Below are positions 12,101 to 18,248 of a stretch of DNA of 64,000 nucleotides, piece after piece. Source of the DNA: Chitinophaga rhizophila. Its GTDB lineage: Bacteria; Bacteroidota; Bacteroidia; Chitinophagales; Chitinophagaceae. Within the stretch, counting starts at the first letter, position 1; each line of letters begins with the position of its first letter. Location of the stretch: NCBI RefSeq assembly GCF_019492185.1, contig NZ_JAICCF010000007.1, positions 124,001-188,000 of the forward strand, written 5' to 3'. A program made the position numbers and the translations under genes. The notes under the pieces are model-generated. The model made no database searches. It was given only the letters and a program-made list of their open reading frames with translations, and was not told where the DNA came from.

Positions 12101-14496
12101 TCAGAGCCGCTGGCTCCAACAAAAACGCCCGTTGTACTTCCTGAGAGTGCAGCAGGATTGTAACCTGCATCTTCGAGGCATTCCCAACTCAGTTCCAGCA
12201 GTAATCTTTGCTGCGGATCCATCAGCTCAGCCTCCCTGGGGGATATTCTGAAAAATGCTGCGTCAAAGGTGCTGATGTCATCCAGAAAACCTCCTTTGCC
12301 TATGCCGCTGTGATCTTCCAAAGGCTGAATTTCCTGCGGCCATCGCACTCTGCCTGCCGGCATCTCTGTAATTGCACAACGTTCCTGCCGTAGTAGCTCC
12401 CAGAACGTGCGCTTATCCGTTGCCCCGCCGGGAAAGCGTAAGGCTATCCCGATAATGGCAATGTCATTACTTTCTTCTTTATGGTCTGAAACAGGTGTCA
12501 TAGTGGTTATTACTTTATCGGCAACAGGCTGTTCTTCCCCCGGAAATAATTCTTCCAGGTAAGCTATCACCTCTGCTGCGGTGTTATATTCAAAAAAGAA
12601 AGAGGTCGTAAGATTGATTTGGTAATGAAAGCGGATTGTCTCATTCAGATCAATAAGATTTGTTGAATCCAATCCCATTTCCATCAGCGGACTATTCAGC
12701 GCAAAAGCAGCTGCCTGGTTGCCCAGTAATCTTTGTATAGTAGATGTGATAAATTTCCTGACCGGAGGTTTCTCCGCCGGTATATCTTTGACAGCGGCCG
12801 GCTGCTGTAATTGCCTGTTAAACACATCATATACTACCAGCACACCCGCACCGAGGTTGACTCCGTCATCAGGCCTGTAGCCAGGAATAAGCGCTGTGAT
12901 GGTAGCGCCATGCATCGCATGCAGACGTAACGTTGTGTCTGTGCAGAACCCCTGCTGATTTGTATGGAAGATGTATGCTTCCAGGGGGATGTGACTATGC
13001 GCCTGGTAGTCCCTGCACCTGGTTACGCCTGCCACTTTCTGCACTCCAGGCATCAGGGCGGCGCGTTGCAGCGTAAATTCCAGCAGCTGATCTCCGAGAC
13101 AGAGCTGTTGCCATTCCGGCAATACATTTAATGCCAGCAGCTGTACAACAGGTCCATCGGCCATATGCAACTGATGCACATCATGCATGGTACGCTGCAA
13201 CAAAAGTGTTTCATCGGCAATACGCTGGCTGTAACATACAGCCACAACCTTCCCCTGTAATACGAGTACCAGCTGTCCTTCAGGAAAAACCTCCAGCCGC
13301 TCTCTTAACACTGGCCCGGATATCTGCAATGGTGATGGCCAACAAGCTGCTTCCAGTTTGTTCAGGACAGGCAGGTCATCAATAGTGGCCAGACGTATCT
13401 GGTAATCCTGCTTACGGAAGTAAGTAAGTGTAGCAGCTGTATGAGGTAGCGCCGATGGATATTTGAACGAATATCCCGGCGCTGGTATCAGTTGTTGTGC
13501 AGCTGCCTTCATTAGAAAAGCATGAGCTGTGACAGGCAGCAACCCGGTCAACGGCTCAAGTGTTGTTGCAGTAGCGCCTGTTAATTCCGGAGACATCCAG
13601 TGTTGTTCCAGGATGACCACTCCATGCTGATCTGCCATCCGTGCTAACTTACTGAGCTGATTATCTTTCAGATAACTGTCCCGGTGATCAGTATATGCGT
13701 ACACAGTTAATGATTGTCCACTACTTAGCTGTTGTTCTGTCTCAATCTTTTTAACCAGTTGTTCCAGCTGCTGCTGGTCGCCGGCATCAGCAAGCACTGT
13801 TTCCAGTCCGGCAGATAAGGTAGTGGCAAAATCGCCGGACAACCATTCTGTTGGTTCACTTAACAATTGACCATACGCCAATATGCCTGTTAACGCAGCT
13901 AACTCCTCACAAAGCTCCTGACCAGCGTTGGTCAGTGTTTTATCGTAAGGGTGCAACCATTGACGATCAACGAACAATTGCGTTATCTCCGTCACAGCTG
14001 TCTCTGATATGCCTTCTGCCAATAAGACCTGGCCAGCGGCACGCGGCAGTCCCCCCTTCTCATGCAATAGCAGCAGTAATGGCAATAGCCATCTCCCTTC
14101 AGCGTATTGTACCAGCCGCTCTTCTTCCGCTGCTGCAACCGCCGATAATACTTCCAGTAAAGGCTGTAAGGTGATACTACCATCGTTCATCAACAGATAC
14201 TCCTCCACAGGGAACTCCAGCCAGTCAGCAAGTGATCCTGCAGTGTGTACATAGGGTGGGTCTTTGCTGATCAGGGTCCATCCGGATGTTGGCTGTTGTG
14301 ATACATAACCCAGATATTCCAGCGCATGCAATACCATTGCCAATGGCACTTTATTTATCTGCAGACGATCACTCAATACCGCTGTTGTAAATGGCTGTAA
14401 CCCTGCTGCGACATCCCAAAGGCCTTTCCGCAGGCATGGCAATAGCAGCGGCAGGGTTAAGTATCCCTGCGCGTAGTTGCTTAAAACCGTTCGCAT
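1..14496 (-). CDS. Giant trans-AT polyketide synthase, 3' end beyond window
   Basis: Modular type I PKS that builds a polyketide on carrier proteins; 4832 codons are visible with no stop, so the C-terminus lies off the left edge. The chosen start is the ATG at 14494-14496; an in-frame TAA follows upstream at 14512-14514. Domains in order: AR and GNAT (about residues 1-555), ACP1 (Ser611), KS1 (Cys845), ACP2 (Ser1359), ACP3 (Ser1458), MDR-type enoyl reductase (about 1520-1852), KS2 (Cys2061), KR1 (about 2490-2865), ACP4 (Ser2960), KS3 (Cys3210), ACP5 (Ser3719), KS4 (Cys3972), KR2 (from about 4450 to the edge). Every KS keeps the Cys and both His motifs (EAHGT, NIGHL). There is no AT domain in any module, which defines the trans-AT class; malonyl units should come from the AT-ER protein encoded upstream in the same operon. 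The gap to the preceding gene is 28 bases. The final product cannot be named from this window. Confidence 0.96.
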   Translation of the reverse strand, partial: MRTVLSNYAQGYLTLPLLLPCLRKGLWDVAAGLQPFTTAVLSDRLQINKVPLAMVLHALEYLGYVSQQPTSGWTLISKDPPYVHTAGSLADWLEFPVEEYLLMNDGSITLQPLLEVLSAVAAAEEERLVQYAEGRWLLPLLLLLHEKGGLPRAAGQVLLAEGISETAVTEITQLFVDRQWLHPYDKTLTNAGQELCEELAALTGILAYGQLLSEPTEWLSGDFATTLSAGLETVLADAGDQQQLEQLVKKIETEQQLSSGQSLTVYAYTDHRDSYLKDNQLSKLARMADQHGVVILEQHWMSPELTGATATTLEPLTGLLPVTAHAFLMKAAAQQLIPAPGYSFKYPSALPHTAATLTYFRKQDYQIRLATIDDLPVLNKLEAACWPSPLQISGPVLRERLEVFPEGQLVLVLQGKVVAVCYSQRIADETLLLQRTMHDVHQLHMADGPVVQLLALNVLPEWQQLCLGDQLLEFTLQRAALMPGVQKVAGVTRCRDYQAHSHIPLEAYIFHTNQQGFCTDTTLRLHAMHGATITALIPGYRPDDGVNLGAGVLVVYDVFNRQLQQPAAVKDIPAEKPPVRKFITSTIQRLLGNQAAAFALNSPLMEMGLDSTNLIDLNETIRFHYQINLTTSFFFEYNTAAEVIAYLEELFPGEEQPVADKVITTMTPVSDHKEESNDIAIIGIALRFPGGATDKRTFWELLRQERCAITEMPAGRVRWPQEIQPLEDHSGIGKGGFLDDISTFDAAFFRISPREAELMDPQQRLLLELSWECLEDAGYNPAALSGSTTGVFVGASGSDYHLLLNEHLSSVEGHMGTAVSMSALPNRISYFYDFNGPSIQVDTACSSSLVSVHEAVKALRTGECNMALAGGINIICHPGTSISYYKLGMLSKDALCKTFDQEANGYVRGEGAALLLLKPLTAAQQDNDPIYAVIKGTATNHGGLASGYTVPNPARQAELLTKAYQNAGVSAATLSYIEAHGTGTSLGDPVEVAGLKKAFSGYELSGAVCGLGSVKTNIGHLEAAAGIAGLIKVILSMQAKTLPASLHFNTLNPQISLEDTPFYIVNHTRPWNVADGTSIRRAGVSSFGSGGANAHVVLEEYTTLPEAADSDTPQLILFSARNSRQLERTIHRFANYLENQEQPLSLRAIARTLQTGRDEMDERAAFIAGSTQELLQQLQDFLAGNTTQPHMFMGRLSPAHRDTEAADDEDMQFTIQAWLKKHKWAKLADAWIKGVRINWQMLYEGQQPARLHLPGYVFADTRYWAIKPTVSVDEPSVIPTLTIPAVTVKNDLPAGIKPLGITLKSSAIVAGERGMTIKADGIAPAILEESLKASLAEALYMNAVDVDVERKFTDMGLDSVVGVEWIRVVNKQYDLHLPATRIYDYPTIREFAAFLHPLLQTSVAQTVPVVTASVTDEAIATTYTRLPEELRQSLAAVLFLEAVDIPYEKNFIELGMDSVLGVEWVRALNKQYGTNIQATKIYDYPTLNDFSAFFGKMVAQQPKAAVVAPVAPTSDTTPVSLPLMETSAHMPAAAYGLTVSGVQTLQELVLSSWEAGTPGENEISITVIASAINFPDVLCVKGLYPTMPEYPFVPGFEVAGVVKAVGAGVESFKPGDEVIALTGKQLGGHAAVVNVPADLTVKKPALWTFEEACSMPMAFVTVYHAFELAKVTAGEKILIHTASGGVGMMALQLAAINGLQVYATAGKQEKLALLEGLHVASPMNYHHDFDKDIQAAGGVDLVLNMLSGVAIQKGLNSLRKGGRYMELAVHGLKTTGTLDLSRLLDNQSFYSIDLRRLSFDKPQECRRMLEVMVELGEKGHIIPLVSRIYPVSRITEAMQYVEQGQHIGKVVVSHRAEVISDLAVHLTATLKAHLHKPLQAVVKPASTPENVQEKIAIIGISGQFPQAASLDIFWQQLRDGKDCITEVPADRWPVDAFYGTDMKAPGKTISKWMGVLEDADKFDPLFFNISPAEAEQIDPQQRLFLESCWHCIEDAGIRPADLAGTDCGVFAGVSANDYAAGVSGDQLNGQGLMGNSSAILSARISYLLNLKGPSLAIDTACSSALVAIAAACDSLLLGRSSLALAGGVNVLAGPQMHIMTSRSGMLSASGRCYAFDNRADGFVPGEGVGVILLKRLSDAERDGDHIYGVISGWGVNQDGKTNGITAPSVLSQAALEEDIYRRFNIDPAGIGMVEAHGTGTQLGDPIEVEALTTAFRKFTDETSYCALGAVKSNIGHLLAAAGVAGVIKVLLALKYREIPPAVHFQTCNEHIALEGSPFYINATPVSWETRRRAAVSSFGFSGTNAHIVIDGYTEKVIAPSNVQAPVFVLSATDKSDLIRYAWQLRHYIAGHSVPCAEMLHVLQTGRQQLAHRLAFVAHNNTEVVTQLDRFLTDEQSAPIYTGIAKRAAPPTAADIEDAATLQQAWVNRGQWEKLALTWASGGIIDWSALYKEKPVRVSLPGYPFRRERYWISQTRIVSGAPTSHHTPPSTVILQPGWKPAIRGLRQDVPAKHVLMYCGLDDQAATVLHTVYPEAAIIAPLYRAQDIGNLYTRYATLLLEIVQGACHQPEQLVLIQVLVPGKSEERLLSGLSGVLQTASREAPHINGQLILTDAEERLFTLLPELPFYSTYHLLHHKDDVLLTRDWQPFTTSGLQHVSWREKGVYLITGGASGLGWLMTNEVTKRLQEVVIVLVGRSVLPENKQVALQRLNTGRIRVVYHQVDVTSKEAISALVNDIIATYGALHGIVHSAGVISDNYLIHKTPEVFGAVMAPKVQGLINIDHATAGVPLDWLLLCSSVAAINGNIGQADYAAANAFMDAYAIYRNDLVTAYQRQGRTLSINWPYWRDGGMQVNTAVQQDLEEEGLYPMSTPEGMQVLESLLSLANGHLLVLHGHTAKLQSALSGQPQLQQGIAASSQLPDAGLLYKHTLVKMKELFAGLTRIDAGRIDEEEPLESYGIDSILITNLNRQLVQLFGNISRTLLFEYQTIGALTRYFTAKYPEACVKWTGMQLQQGTTVETVISLPPVQVAPKAVREPIAIIGVSGRYPQADSLEDFWENLVGGKDCITEIPAERWSLDGFYEPDKEQAIAAGKSYSKWGGFLQDFQAFDPVFFNITPKEAISMDPQERIFLEICWQALEDAGYTKELLDKQHQRKVGVFAGITKTGFDLYGPELWQKGQRQYPRTSFSSVANRISYLLNLQGPSMPVDTMCSSSLTAVHEACEHLLRNECDIAIAGGVNLYVHPSSYVVLSAYRMLSADGSTRSFGAGGDGFVPGEGAGAIILKRLSQAEADGDHIYAIIRGTGINHGGKTNGFTVPNPLAQAALIRKTLDKAGINAAAVSYMEAHGTGTELGDPIEVTGITQAFETDTNSKQFCALGSVKSNIGHLEAAAGIAGITKVLLQMKHGILVPALHAEEHNPNINFSDTPLILQQKIGAWQKPVFVKDGVTYEYPRIAGVSSFGAGGSNAHVILEEYIPASKPVISHPTTNVIVLSALNKERLHLVAIRLLHELQTKNYSPEQFNSIAWTLQTGREAMAERLAFVATSVADIVAKLESYITDSDLPFIYTGNYNRYSENNAAGLTKDEMDTLFPVWAKSASYDRIAAAWIKGYQPDWRLLYGDRQPQRISLPAYPFIRQHVWWPTEQPAMSPLQTPEIFAPVEKISLQQFETPVEQSLIWPDEPDYTIAEIQDALVKSFAEAVLLSPAHIDINKPFIEMGLDSIVGVEWMRTVNNDYQLNLPTTRVYDHPTIKELAAFISGHLNESVEPGETVALKPVHSILVYQSVNIPVEEKKVEPSRPSASASKESIAIIGISGQFPKSPTLETFWDNLQQGRDCISEIPGERWPVDLFYDTDLKAPGKSNSRWMGVLEDADKFDPLFFHISPSEAALMDPQQRLFLENSWRCIEHAGIRPRSLWDSRCGVFAGCAHGDYDDGMQGKDVNAMGLMGCSTAILSARIAYMLNLKGPCLTIDTACSSALVAIADACNSLLMGHCDIALAGGVQVMSNPRTHAMISKAGMLSPTGHCYTFDDRADGFVSGEGVGVFLLKRLTDAERDGDHVYGVIRGWGVNQDGKTNGITAPSVKSQAALEEYVYRHFDIDPATITMVEAHGTGTRLGDPIEVEALTTAFRKFTNKAEYCALGSVKSNIGHLLTAAGASSLIKVLLSMQHKVLPPTINFNQLNAHIQLDNTPFYINTAAKEWKVEGNTPRRAAVSSFGFSGTNVHLVIEEYDRQRPVSEVNTPLSSVFVLSAKTAERLTAYAQSLKSYLVSGTPVDLPSLAYTLQTGRDAMTHRLIMLAAEETTLCTILDRFVAGQSDAGYYAGQVLKEQRSAAAIGKDRLQTVLNNFNDIHFAELAAAWLNGADIDWDSYYQHPRPARIAAPTYPFARERYWLTNPMSPLLDVFNVQPVRLHVDHSTGSEGKVRITLYDDRDGICATFDQLTYTGATPAAATNHSLVLAQPSWRFAMPSDAITGKAVRRILVLCDAPASVTMQLRGNDPLLEVHELNGYSQDEATGYVSHSKAIFSLLQTLLLEKGNESVFIQVVTDNALYAGLHAMLRTVRLENPRIDGQLLLLDNWDELPAALSNGVDHPYVHFKQQASQLQTFIEIPVLPNIAPVWKQKGVYLITGGAGGLGLLFAKEIVSRQPDVTIILTGRSTLNREKQSLLEALRNKGAVIDYQHTDISISEDVTTLVTYILEQYGRLNGILHSAGQIRDNFIIRKTAAELETVLQAKAKGTRLLDHATSHLPLDFFVAFSSVAGSMGNAGQVDYAAANAFMDSYMAYRKTLVTAGQRSGASLSINWPLWQEGGMQIDAATLTLIAKDGFLPMDTTSGM
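3240..5400 (-). other. PKS module 3: KS3-ACP5, beta-branching
   Basis: Domain annotation within the PKS. KS3 (about 5400-4070) has DTMCSSS, with Met in place of the usual Ala before Cys3210. ACP5 (about 3450-3240) reads GLDSIVGVEW, with the +6 Trp flag for beta-branching. No reductive domain is present, so the beta-keto product can be handed to an HMG-synthase cassette. Only one ACP is present, unlike the tandem pair of module 1. Confidence 0.8.
5500..8845 (-). other. PKS module 2: KS2-KR1-ACP4
   Basis: Domain annotation within the PKS. KS2 spans about 8845-7555 with Cys2061 in DTACSSA. The KR has a structural half (from about 7040) and a catalytic half with LITGGASGLG for NADPH and an intact Ser-Tyr-Asn set (LCSS, DYAAAN). 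The position of the LDD motif reads ISD, so the diagnostic Asp of B-type ketoreductases is present and a D-configured hydroxyl is expected. ACP4 reads GIDSILITNL with no Trp at +6, so ordinary, non-branching chemistry is expected here. There is no dehydratase. Confidence 0.8.
8940..12465 (-). other. PKS module 1: KS1-ACP2-ACP3-ER, beta-branching
   Basis: Domain annotation within the PKS. KS1 (about 12465-11190) has DTACSSS at Cys845. Two tandem ACPs follow at about 10535-10320 and 10260-10040; both read DSVxGVEW, with Trp exactly six residues after the phosphopantetheine Ser, which is the published flag for HMG-synthase beta-branching ACPs. There is no KR or DH, as expected when the beta-keto group is the branching substrate. 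The ER (about 9930-8940) is a medium-chain quinone-oxidoreductase type with the nucleotide-binding core TASGGVG. An ER with no KR or DH makes sense only if the double bond comes from the branching enzymes. Inference: acetyl becomes 3-methylcrotonyl and then isovaleryl. Confidence 0.75.
12560..14496 (-). other. PKS loading module: AR-GNAT-ACP1
   Basis: Domain annotation within the PKS. The first 360 or so residues contain two winged-helix-like stretches and end in a block resembling the tail of the methyltransferase-derived adaptor region of curacin-type loading modules; I see no SAM-binding glycine motif, so it is probably a vestigial methyltransferase. The GNAT part (about 13410-12830) has the Q-x-Y-x-I-R-x-A entry, a CW pair, GVTRCRDY and the downstream HGATI and GYRPDD blocks. 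In CurA such domains load an acetyl starter on the ACP. ACP1 has GLDSTNL with Ser611 as the phosphopantetheine site and no Trp at +6. The predicted starter is acetyl, by family analogy. Confidence 0.8.
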
Positions 14497-14524
14497 ATCT
14501 TCTCTGCTTAATTAAATTGTGGCG

Positions 14525-14815
14525 TCAGTCAATTGTAAAACGGGAATAGAAAGCTTCTCTGATGTTGTCAAATTCATCTACTTCCTCACCATGGCAGATC
14601 ACTTCTGTGTCTGGCAGCAGATAATCCAGTATCTGCTGTATCCGGATAACAATAGGCTTAAAGTGATGCCTGCTGATGAACATGTACTTGTCTTCTATCT
14701 GGGGTTTAGTGTGGGCGTCCGCCCTGAGCGTGTGGCTTACGAGAATGCCTACCTCGTTGATAAACTCACAGTTAATCGTTAATGTATATTTTTCCATAAC
14801 TAACGATTTAAACAT
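14525..14815 (-). CDS. Unrecognised 96-residue protein inside the PKS operon
   Basis: I do not recognise this protein. It lies 19 bases after the acyl hydrolase gene and 28 bases before the giant PKS, all on the same strand, so it is almost certainly co-transcribed and probably translated. It has no signal peptide, membrane segment or cysteine pair. The first half looks like beta-strand segments (YTLTINCEF, VGILVSHTL), the second half is helical and acidic. It lacks the DSL motif of a carrier protein. The start used is ATG at 14815; a second ATG at 14797 (MEKYTLT) is equally plausible. It could be a small accessory or docking protein, but nothing in the sequence proves that. Confidence 0.75.
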   Translation of the reverse strand: MFKSLVMEKYTLTINCEFINEVGILVSHTLRADAHTKPQIEDKYMFISRHHFKPIVIRIQQILDYLLPDTEVICHGEEVDEFDNIREAFYSRFTID

Positions 14816-14834
14816 TAAAAATGTGAAACAACAT

Positions 14835-15806
14835 CTAGCTGTAAAGGGAGAGTGCCTGTCTTTGCTGAATCAATAGCTTTAGGTTTTTCAATTCCTGACC
14901 AAAGGGGTTCATGATAGTATGTCTTGTCGATATAGATGAAGGTGATAGCACCTTTGTCAGTAGATTAATACAGCCTCCTGACGGGCTACAATCTACATAA
15001 AACCTGGGACCATTTGCTTCCAGCTGCCTGATGGCCTCTGTGAACCGGATCGGCTCCCGCACGGCGTCCCAGAAATAGCTGGCGTCAACACTATGAAGTT
15101 GCTTTGCCTGCACACCTGAATAAAAAGATATGGCAGGTTGCGAAAAATGTACCTGACGAAGGGTATTCAGGAAGTGGTCCCTCGCTCCATCAAGCAACAG
15201 ATTGTGAAAAGGATACTTCACCGGCAATATGCTATATGCCACCTCCTTGCTGTCCAGATATGCCTGTATTGCAATCAGCGCGCCCTGACTGGCTGACACT
15301 GTGAAGTGACCTTTATAGCTGACAGCGATCAAAGCGGCATTATCTCTCAGTAGCGGTGTATCTTCATACATTGCCGGATCTCCCAGTATCGTTATCATCC
15401 CTCCGCGGCAACACTGTTGTTCAATGATACGTGCCTGTTCTATCAGTGCATATAACATGTCCACGGGCCGCACAATTCCGCTTACTGCCGCTGCAACAGT
15501 TTCACCGAGACTGCTACCCAGTACTCCATCTGGCCGTATATGCATTTCTTCCTGCAGGTACCTCGCCAACGCATATTGTATCATAAAGATCGCCGGGTTG
15601 GAAAAGCGGATGTCATCAAACACCTGTTCACGATGATGGTACTTGTCATAAATATATTCAACTACAGAAGCACCCATCATCTTACGTACTTCTTTGTCGA
15701 GGGTTAACAGGGTGTTCCGGAAGTATACATTTGTATTGTACAACTCAGCACCCATGTTAAAATACTGGCAACCCTGTCCGGCAAACAGGAAAACAATGGT
15801 AGGCAT
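14835..15806 (-). CDS. AT-like acyl hydrolase of trans-AT PKS (PedC type)
   Basis: A stand-alone acyltransferase-fold protein of 323 residues, the usual length. It has the AT entry motif (LFAGQGCQYFNMG) and the nucleophile Ser99 in GSSLGE, where malonyl-ATs have GHSLGE. The residue 25 positions after the Ser, where malonyl-ATs have the Arg that binds the malonyl carboxylate, is Gln here. The GAFHS motif is altered to YPFHN, keeping the catalytic His. This pattern suggests it does not transfer malonyl units. In trans-AT systems such proteins (PedC family) hydrolyse stalled acyl chains from ACPs. It lies in the PKS operon, 42 bases after the AT-ER gene and 19 before the small unknown gene. An unusual-substrate transferase is the main alternative. 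Confidence 0.82.
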   Translation of the reverse strand: MPTIVFLFAGQGCQYFNMGAELYNTNVYFRNTLLTLDKEVRKMMGASVVEYIYDKYHHREQVFDDIRFSNPAIFMIQYALARYLQEEMHIRPDGVLGSSLGETVAAAVSGIVRPVDMLYALIEQARIIEQQCCRGGMITILGDPAMYEDTPLLRDNAALIAVSYKGHFTVSASQGALIAIQAYLDSKEVAYSILPVKYPFHNLLLDGARDHFLNTLRQVHFSQPAISFYSGVQAKQLHSVDASYFWDAVREPIRFTEAIRQLEANGPRFYVDCSPSGGCINLLTKVLSPSSISTRHTIMNPFGQELKNLKLLIQQRQALSLYS

Positions 15807-15848
15807 AACATTATTTTTTGGGATTAAACAGTAATGTGACTGAATGAT

Positions 15849-18215
15849 CTACACCAGCTGAACAGGCTTCCTGATTGGACCAGGTGTAACTGCTGCTGTG
15901 GCAGCTCCTGAGGAAAAAGGTGGCGCTGCATAAAAAGTCTGAAGCCAGGCGGCCGCACCATGCATCAGTAATGTGGCCAGTTCATCTCCATGGCGGTTCC
16001 TCCAGGTGCTGAGCGGCGTATGCTTGACCCACTGGTTGAATGCCCCCAGGGCAGCGCTCGTATGCACCTGGTAATCTACTTTGGCATCTGCATTACCTGA
16101 CAAAGCTGCCTGCAGACTATTTGAAAAGTATCTCCTGAAGATCAAACTCATTTTATGCTTCGGTGTCTTTAATGCTTTTTCCAGTTCTGCCGCAGGCAGC
16201 TGACCCTTGATTTCCTGGAAGACAGATTCCAGTGACCTCCTGAAATAACGTTCTTCCAGCTGCGTCTTATCCTTCGTATCTATCTGCTCAATAGCATCAT
16301 ATCTTTTATAGAGTTCATACAGCTTAGTTGCCCGGGCGGGGAAGAACAAACCTTTCTTCAGCACCTGTACCTTCGCACCAAATTCAAACATGTCGCCGGC
16401 AGGCACATAATCGGTATCCTGAATATTCATCTCCTGCAGCATATCTTTTACAGCACTACTGATGCCCGCTTCGACTGTACATTGATTGATGGAGCCTGTC
16501 AGCACGAAGTCAGCGCCAAGTATGAATGAAGCTGCCAGTGTATCAGGTGTTCCAAGACCACCCGCTACTCCTACCCTTACCGGCGTCCGGAATTGATGTA
16601 TTGCCTGCAGGTCATCTCTTTGCTTACGCATAGCGGGCAGCAACGCATAAGGCATACGTCGGTCGGTATGCCCGGCCGAATCAGCTTCTGTACAGATATC
16701 GTCCGCCATAGGGAACGAAGAAGCCCATTCTGCCTGCTCTGCTGTAATAAATCCTTCTGCCACTAATTCCCGTACCAGCTGCTCCGGCGCTGGCTCCAGG
16801 AATACCTGTGCTACTTCAGGACGGGATAACTTCACCATCACCTTGTTAACAGCAGTGACATTGCCGTTGACATCTTTCTGTAATCCTTTCAGCCTGTAAT
16901 AAACGATAGCTTTACTCAATCCGACATAGGCAGCCGCTTCAACAAAACGTATCTCCTGTTGTACAAAAAGCGCTGCCAGTTTAAATTCGGCGACAGGATC
17001 TGCGGCCTGATGCCAGAGGTTCATTCCGTAAGGCTGACCAGGACGTACGGCGGCTTTAATCTGTTTGATGGCTGTCTCTACTTCCGTAATGGACAAACCG
17101 CCGGTACCGAAGTAGCTCATGTAACCTGCATTTGCCATACGAGTGACAAATGCAACTGAGGAAATACCATAAAACATGGCACCTGCCGCGTAGGCATATT
17201 TAGTATTATATGTTTTCCTGAATGCCTCACTGCCCAATGTAGCAGCGGTAGCCTCCAATGCTGCCTTGTCAGCAGTGCCCAATAATTTGGCGTAAGCAGT
17301 ATTAAAGACTACAGCGTTATCGGCTGCTGGCTTCCTGACTATTGGCGTAACGCCAAAACCGGCAGCAGGCATCGGGTCTGCAATAATAAAATCCTTCATT
17401 TTCGTCAGCACATCTCCCGGTCCTACTTCATAAAGATCTACTTCGCCATGCGCCAGCACATAACTTACACTTTCATACCATTTCACCGGGCTGGTAATCT
17501 GTGCGGCCAGCCATTCTATCAGTACTGCCGGGGTATAGGGCCTTGCCGTATAGTTGGCAATCACGGGTATCTCCGGTGCATTGAAAGTAAATTGCTGTAT
17601 ATATTGACGAAAGGCATCTCCAGCCGTTTTCATATAACGGGAATGAAAAGCGCCACTCACATTCAGCGGATAATATAATTTAGCACCCTTACGCTCAAAC
17701 AACGCCTGCGCTGCAGCAATATCATCCTTTGTTCCAGAGATCACAATCTGTTCAGCAGAGTTGTAATTGGCAATATCCATATTGGTGTATCCGTTATCCG
17801 CCAATAGTTGCTCTACTACGTTTAGCTTTAATCCGATCAACGCCGCCATACCTCCATTCTTGACTTGCCCCATTATTTCGGCGCGTCGTTTTACGAGCTG
17901 TAAGCCTGTCTCAAAAGAAAACACGCTGGCTGCAAATAGTGCTACATATTCCCCAAGACTATGTCCTAATACAAATTCAGGCGCTGACTCCTGTTCGATC
18001 CTGTCCAGATATGACAAGGCATTCACCACATACAGCGCCGGCTGGGTGTAGGTAGTTTCATTCAATAATCTGTCAGGATTTTCAACACAAAGGCGTTCAA
18101 TATCATAGCCTAGTATATTACTTGCAGCGCTTGTCTGTGCAGGATACTTTTCAAAGAGTTCCTTACCCATTCCTTTTCGCTGTGATCCTTGTCCGGGGAA
18201 TAAAAATGCTTTCAT
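15849..18215 (-). CDS. Trans-acting malonyl acyltransferase / enoyl reductase fusion
   Basis: Bifunctional protein of 788 residues with the layout of PksE-type AT-ER proteins. The N-terminal AT (about 1-290) has LFPGQGSQRKGMG, the nucleophile Ser86 in GHSLGEY, the malonyl-binding Arg at +25 (Arg111) and GAFHS; it should load malonyl-CoA onto all ACPs of the AT-less PKS. The C-terminal part (about 330-760) is a PfaD-type flavin enoyl reductase of the nitropropane dioxygenase fold (YAAGAMFYGISS near its start, GVAGGLGTPD later), which reduces enoyl intermediates in trans. The start used is ATG at 18215; an in-frame TTG two codons upstream is less likely. It sits 33 bases after the antiterminator gene. 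Confidence 0.93.
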   Translation of the reverse strand: MKAFLFPGQGSQRKGMGKELFEKYPAQTSAASNILGYDIERLCVENPDRLLNETTYTQPALYVVNALSYLDRIEQESAPEFVLGHSLGEYVALFAASVFSFETGLQLVKRRAEIMGQVKNGGMAALIGLKLNVVEQLLADNGYTNMDIANYNSAEQIVISGTKDDIAAAQALFERKGAKLYYPLNVSGAFHSRYMKTAGDAFRQYIQQFTFNAPEIPVIANYTARPYTPAVLIEWLAAQITSPVKWYESVSYVLAHGEVDLYEVGPGDVLTKMKDFIIADPMPAAGFGVTPIVRKPAADNAVVFNTAYAKLLGTADKAALEATAATLGSEAFRKTYNTKYAYAAGAMFYGISSVAFVTRMANAGYMSYFGTGGLSITEVETAIKQIKAAVRPGQPYGMNLWHQAADPVAEFKLAALFVQQEIRFVEAAAYVGLSKAIVYYRLKGLQKDVNGNVTAVNKVMVKLSRPEVAQVFLEPAPEQLVRELVAEGFITAEQAEWASSFPMADDICTEADSAGHTDRRMPYALLPAMRKQRDDLQAIHQFRTPVRVGVAGGLGTPDTLAASFILGADFVLTGSINQCTVEAGISSAVKDMLQEMNIQDTDYVPAGDMFEFGAKVQVLKKGLFFPARATKLYELYKRYDAIEQIDTKDKTQLEERYFRRSLESVFQEIKGQLPAAELEKALKTPKHKMSLIFRRYFSNSLQAALSGNADAKVDYQVHTSAALGAFNQWVKHTPLSTWRNRHGDELATLLMHGAAAWLQTFYAAPPFSSGAATAAVTPGPIRKPVQLV

Positions 18216-18248
18216 AAACAAAGTTGTGGTTAATTAAATAATGGATGT

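Noticed and set aside
1..14496. Identity with the elansolid PKS of Chitinophaga
   Set aside because: The loading module is AR-GNAT type and no chorismate-lyase-like or aromatic-starter gene is present.
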